Shown: one piece after another, positions 10,036 through 11,298 of the stretch
How positions within the stretch are numbered: position 1 is the first letter of the stretch
Layout of the letters: each line of letters starts with the position of its first letter
Assembly (NCBI GenBank): GCA_937871685.1
Contig: CALMOL010000452.1
Span: 1-11,298 of the forward strand
Reading direction: 5' to 3'
DNA from: an uncultured Verrucomicrobiota bacterium
GTDB taxonomy: Bacteria; Verrucomicrobiota; Verrucomicrobiia; Chthoniobacterales; SZAS-18
DNA length: 11,298 nucleotides
Program-made: the position numbers and the translations under genes
Notes under the pieces: model-generated
Databases searched by the model: none
The model's input: the letters and a program-made list of their open reading frames with translations, nothing else
What the model was told of the DNA's origin: nothing

Positions 10036-11133
10036 GTGCCCTCCCGCTGGTTCCTCTCCCTCCTTGCGCTCGCCTGGATGCTCCTTGCCGCGCCGCGGAC
10101 CGGGGCGTTCCAGTGGACGCTCGTCAACTTCGACAACCGCGACTACGTGCCGCTGGCCGAGGTGGCGTCGTTCTACGGCCTGCGCCTGGGCGCCGAGGCC
10201 GGCGGTCCCGCGAGCGCGCCGGTCACGCTCACCTCGCCCGGCCGGCTGCTGCGCGGGAACGTCGGCTCGAAGGAATTCTACATCAACGACCTCAAGTTCA
10301 TCCTTTCCTTCCCGCTGCTGGCGGCCGGCGACGGCTTCTACCTTTCGCGCAACGACCTGACGAAGCTCATCGAGCCGGTCCTGCGCCCCGAGAAGCTGCG
10401 CAACCTCGGCGCCATCCGCACCATCATCCTCGACCCCGGCCACGGCGGCCACGACCGCGGCGCGCGCTCGGCCTCGGGCGACGAGGCGGACATCGCCCTC
10501 GACGTGGCCCTGCGCGTGCGCGAGCTGCTCCAGCGCCGCTCCACCGGCTGGCGCATCATCCTCACGCGCTCCGACAACCGCTTCATCCCGCTGGAGGAGC
10601 GCGTGCAAATGGCCCTGCCGCACCGGGACAACGGCCTCTTCATCTCGATCCACTTCAACGCCGGCTCCGGCATCGGCACCGGCATCGAGACCTACCTGAT
10701 GGCCCCGCAGCTCGTGCCGTCCTACAACGGCGACGGCGCCCCCACCCTCGCCGAGCTCCAGCGCTGGCCCTCCAACGCGCGCGACCCCGAGAACATGGCC
10801 CTGGCCACCGCCATGCACGCCGCGCTCCTCTCGCGCCTCCCCCCGCTTCATGACCGCGGCATCAAGCGCGCCCGCTTCCACGTCCTGCGGGAGAACCCCC
10901 TGCCCTCCGTGCTGATCGAGGGCGGATTCCTTTCCAACGCGCAGGAGGCCGCCCTCGTGGCCTCGCCCGCCTACCGCGAGGCCATGGCTGGCGCCATCGT
11001 CCTGGCCATCGAGAACTTCCGGAACGCCACGCGGCCCGCGCTCCAGCCGCTCGCGCCCGACGCCATGGACCGCGCCCTGCGCGCTGGCAACGCGGCCGAG
11101 CCAAAGGTGAGCGTGCCCAACGCGGCGAACTGA
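10036..11133 (+). CDS. Exported zinc N-acetylmuramoyl-L-alanine amidase (Amidase_3)
   Basis: The 365-residue enzyme should cleave the amide bond between N-acetylmuramic acid and L-alanine of peptidoglycan in the periplasm. Residues 1-24 are a signal peptide (MPSRWFLSLLALAWMLL...TGA). Residues 25-110 form a beta-rich N-terminal domain (YVPLAEVASFYGL) resembling the copper-amine-oxidase-N-like domain that precedes many such amidases. The Amidase_3 domain (about 128-330) has the expected zinc ligands: His136 in LDPGHGGHDRGA, Glu150 in GDEADIAL and His206 in FISIHFNAG. Glu295 in VLIEGGFLSN is the probable catalytic acid. The proline/alanine-rich tail (332-365) is probably disordered. The start is a GTG, chosen because it gives the signal peptide; no good Shine-Dalgarno sequence is seen. 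It is divergent from valS and followed by a palindromic repeat. Likely role: daughter-cell separation or wall turnover. Confidence 0.93.
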   Translation: MPSRWFLSLLALAWMLLAAPRTGAFQWTLVNFDNRDYVPLAEVASFYGLRLGAEAGGPASAPVTLTSPGRLLRGNVGSKEFYINDLKFILSFPLLAAGDGFYLSRNDLTKLIEPVLRPEKLRNLGAIRTIILDPGHGGHDRGARSASGDEADIALDVALRVRELLQRRSTGWRIILTRSDNRFIPLEERVQMALPHRDNGLFISIHFNAGSGIGTGIETYLMAPQLVPSYNGDGAPTLAELQRWPSNARDPENMALATAMHAALLSRLPPLHDRGIKRARFHVLRENPLPSVLIEGGFLSNAQEAALVASPAYREAMAGAIVLAIENFRNATRPALQPLAPDAMDRALRAGNAAEPKVSVPNAAN

Positions 11134-11174
11134 GCTTGGGATGAGCCCCGGAGGTGTGCCCCGCTTGGTCGAGC

Positions 11175-11218
11175 CGCGCTTTGGAGGGCGGGAGCAAGCT
11201 CCCGCCCTCCAAAACGCG
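11175..11218. repeat. Perfect palindromic hairpin repeat downstream of the amidase gene
   Basis: TTTGGAGGGCGGGAGC (11180-11195) and its exact reverse complement (11198-11213) are separated by only AA: 16 of 16 pairs. After one mismatch another 4 pairs (GC-rich) extend the stem to 11175-11218. It begins 42 bases after the amidase stop. No T-tract follows on either strand, so it looks like a dispersed REP-type palindrome, though the hairpin may still attenuate transcription or protect the mRNA 3' end. The AA loop is the same as in the arms of the REPIN-like element at 6475-6623, but the stem sequence is different. Confidence 0.75.
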
Positions 11219-11245
11219 TCCGACCTTCCGCAAACCCACCGGTCC

Positions 11246-11298
11246 ATGGACGAGGACGAAGCGCCCCGGCGATCTTCGATGATCGCGCCGCCCACCCC
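11246..11298 (+). CDS. Possible 5' end of a further gene (cut by the window edge)
   Basis: An ATG at 11246 opens a frame with no stop to the end of the window, 17 complete codons (MDEDEAPRRSSMIAPPT). The start is acidic and hydrophilic, then proline-rich, with no signal peptide. It follows the palindromic repeat on the same strand as the amidase gene. I see no clear Shine-Dalgarno sequence, and 17 codons cannot identify a family or prove coding. The bases beyond the edge would decide. Confidence 0.3.
   Translation, partial: MDEDEAPRRSSMIAPPT

Overview
The window is about two-thirds GC with strongly GC-rich third codon positions. The mix of genes suggests a Verrucomicrobiota bacterium. The clues are a secreted NHL-repeat protein ending in paired C-terminal modules of a kind I associate with that phylum, a fibronectin-like hypothetical family that I also associate with it, and a ValRS whose catalytic-domain linker looks verrucomicrobial. 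This assignment is inference from memory of protein families; there is no rRNA or marker alignment.

Layout. Positions 103 to about 5530 are read on the minus strand. In transcription order they hold a decayed small hypothetical gene (about 5530-4873), a large secreted NHL-repeat protein (4818-1522), a 39-codon ORF starting 4 bases after its stop (1517-1398), and a secreted YVTN-type seven-bladed-propeller protein (1278-103). On the plus strand a LuxR-type transcription regulator (5696-6463) converges on a minus-strand valyl-tRNA synthetase gene, valS (9913-6632). The 168-base gap between them is almost filled by a 149-base element made of two perfect 42-base inverted arms. Divergent from valS, a plus-strand gene (10036-11133) encodes an exported zinc N-acetylmuramoyl-L-alanine amidase. 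It is followed by a perfect 16-bp palindrome and possibly the first codons of another gene at the right edge.

The most unusual object is inside valS. Between the conserved catalytic-domain blocks HRIPVWY and DVLDTWFSS there are about 183 extra residues. They look like a complete small protein of the kind found in phage and conjugative-element polyvalent proteins (LPD3-like), inserted in frame. Within this insert an AGGAGG, eight adenines and a GTG in frame form either an ideal internal ribosome-binding site or a slippage site. The other notable signals are the REPIN-like element between the convergent genes and the hairpin repeat after the amidase gene. Functionally, valS and the amidase are housekeeping genes (translation; peptidoglycan remodelling). 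The minus-strand block encodes exported beta-propeller proteins of unknown substrate, and the LuxR protein's target is unknown.
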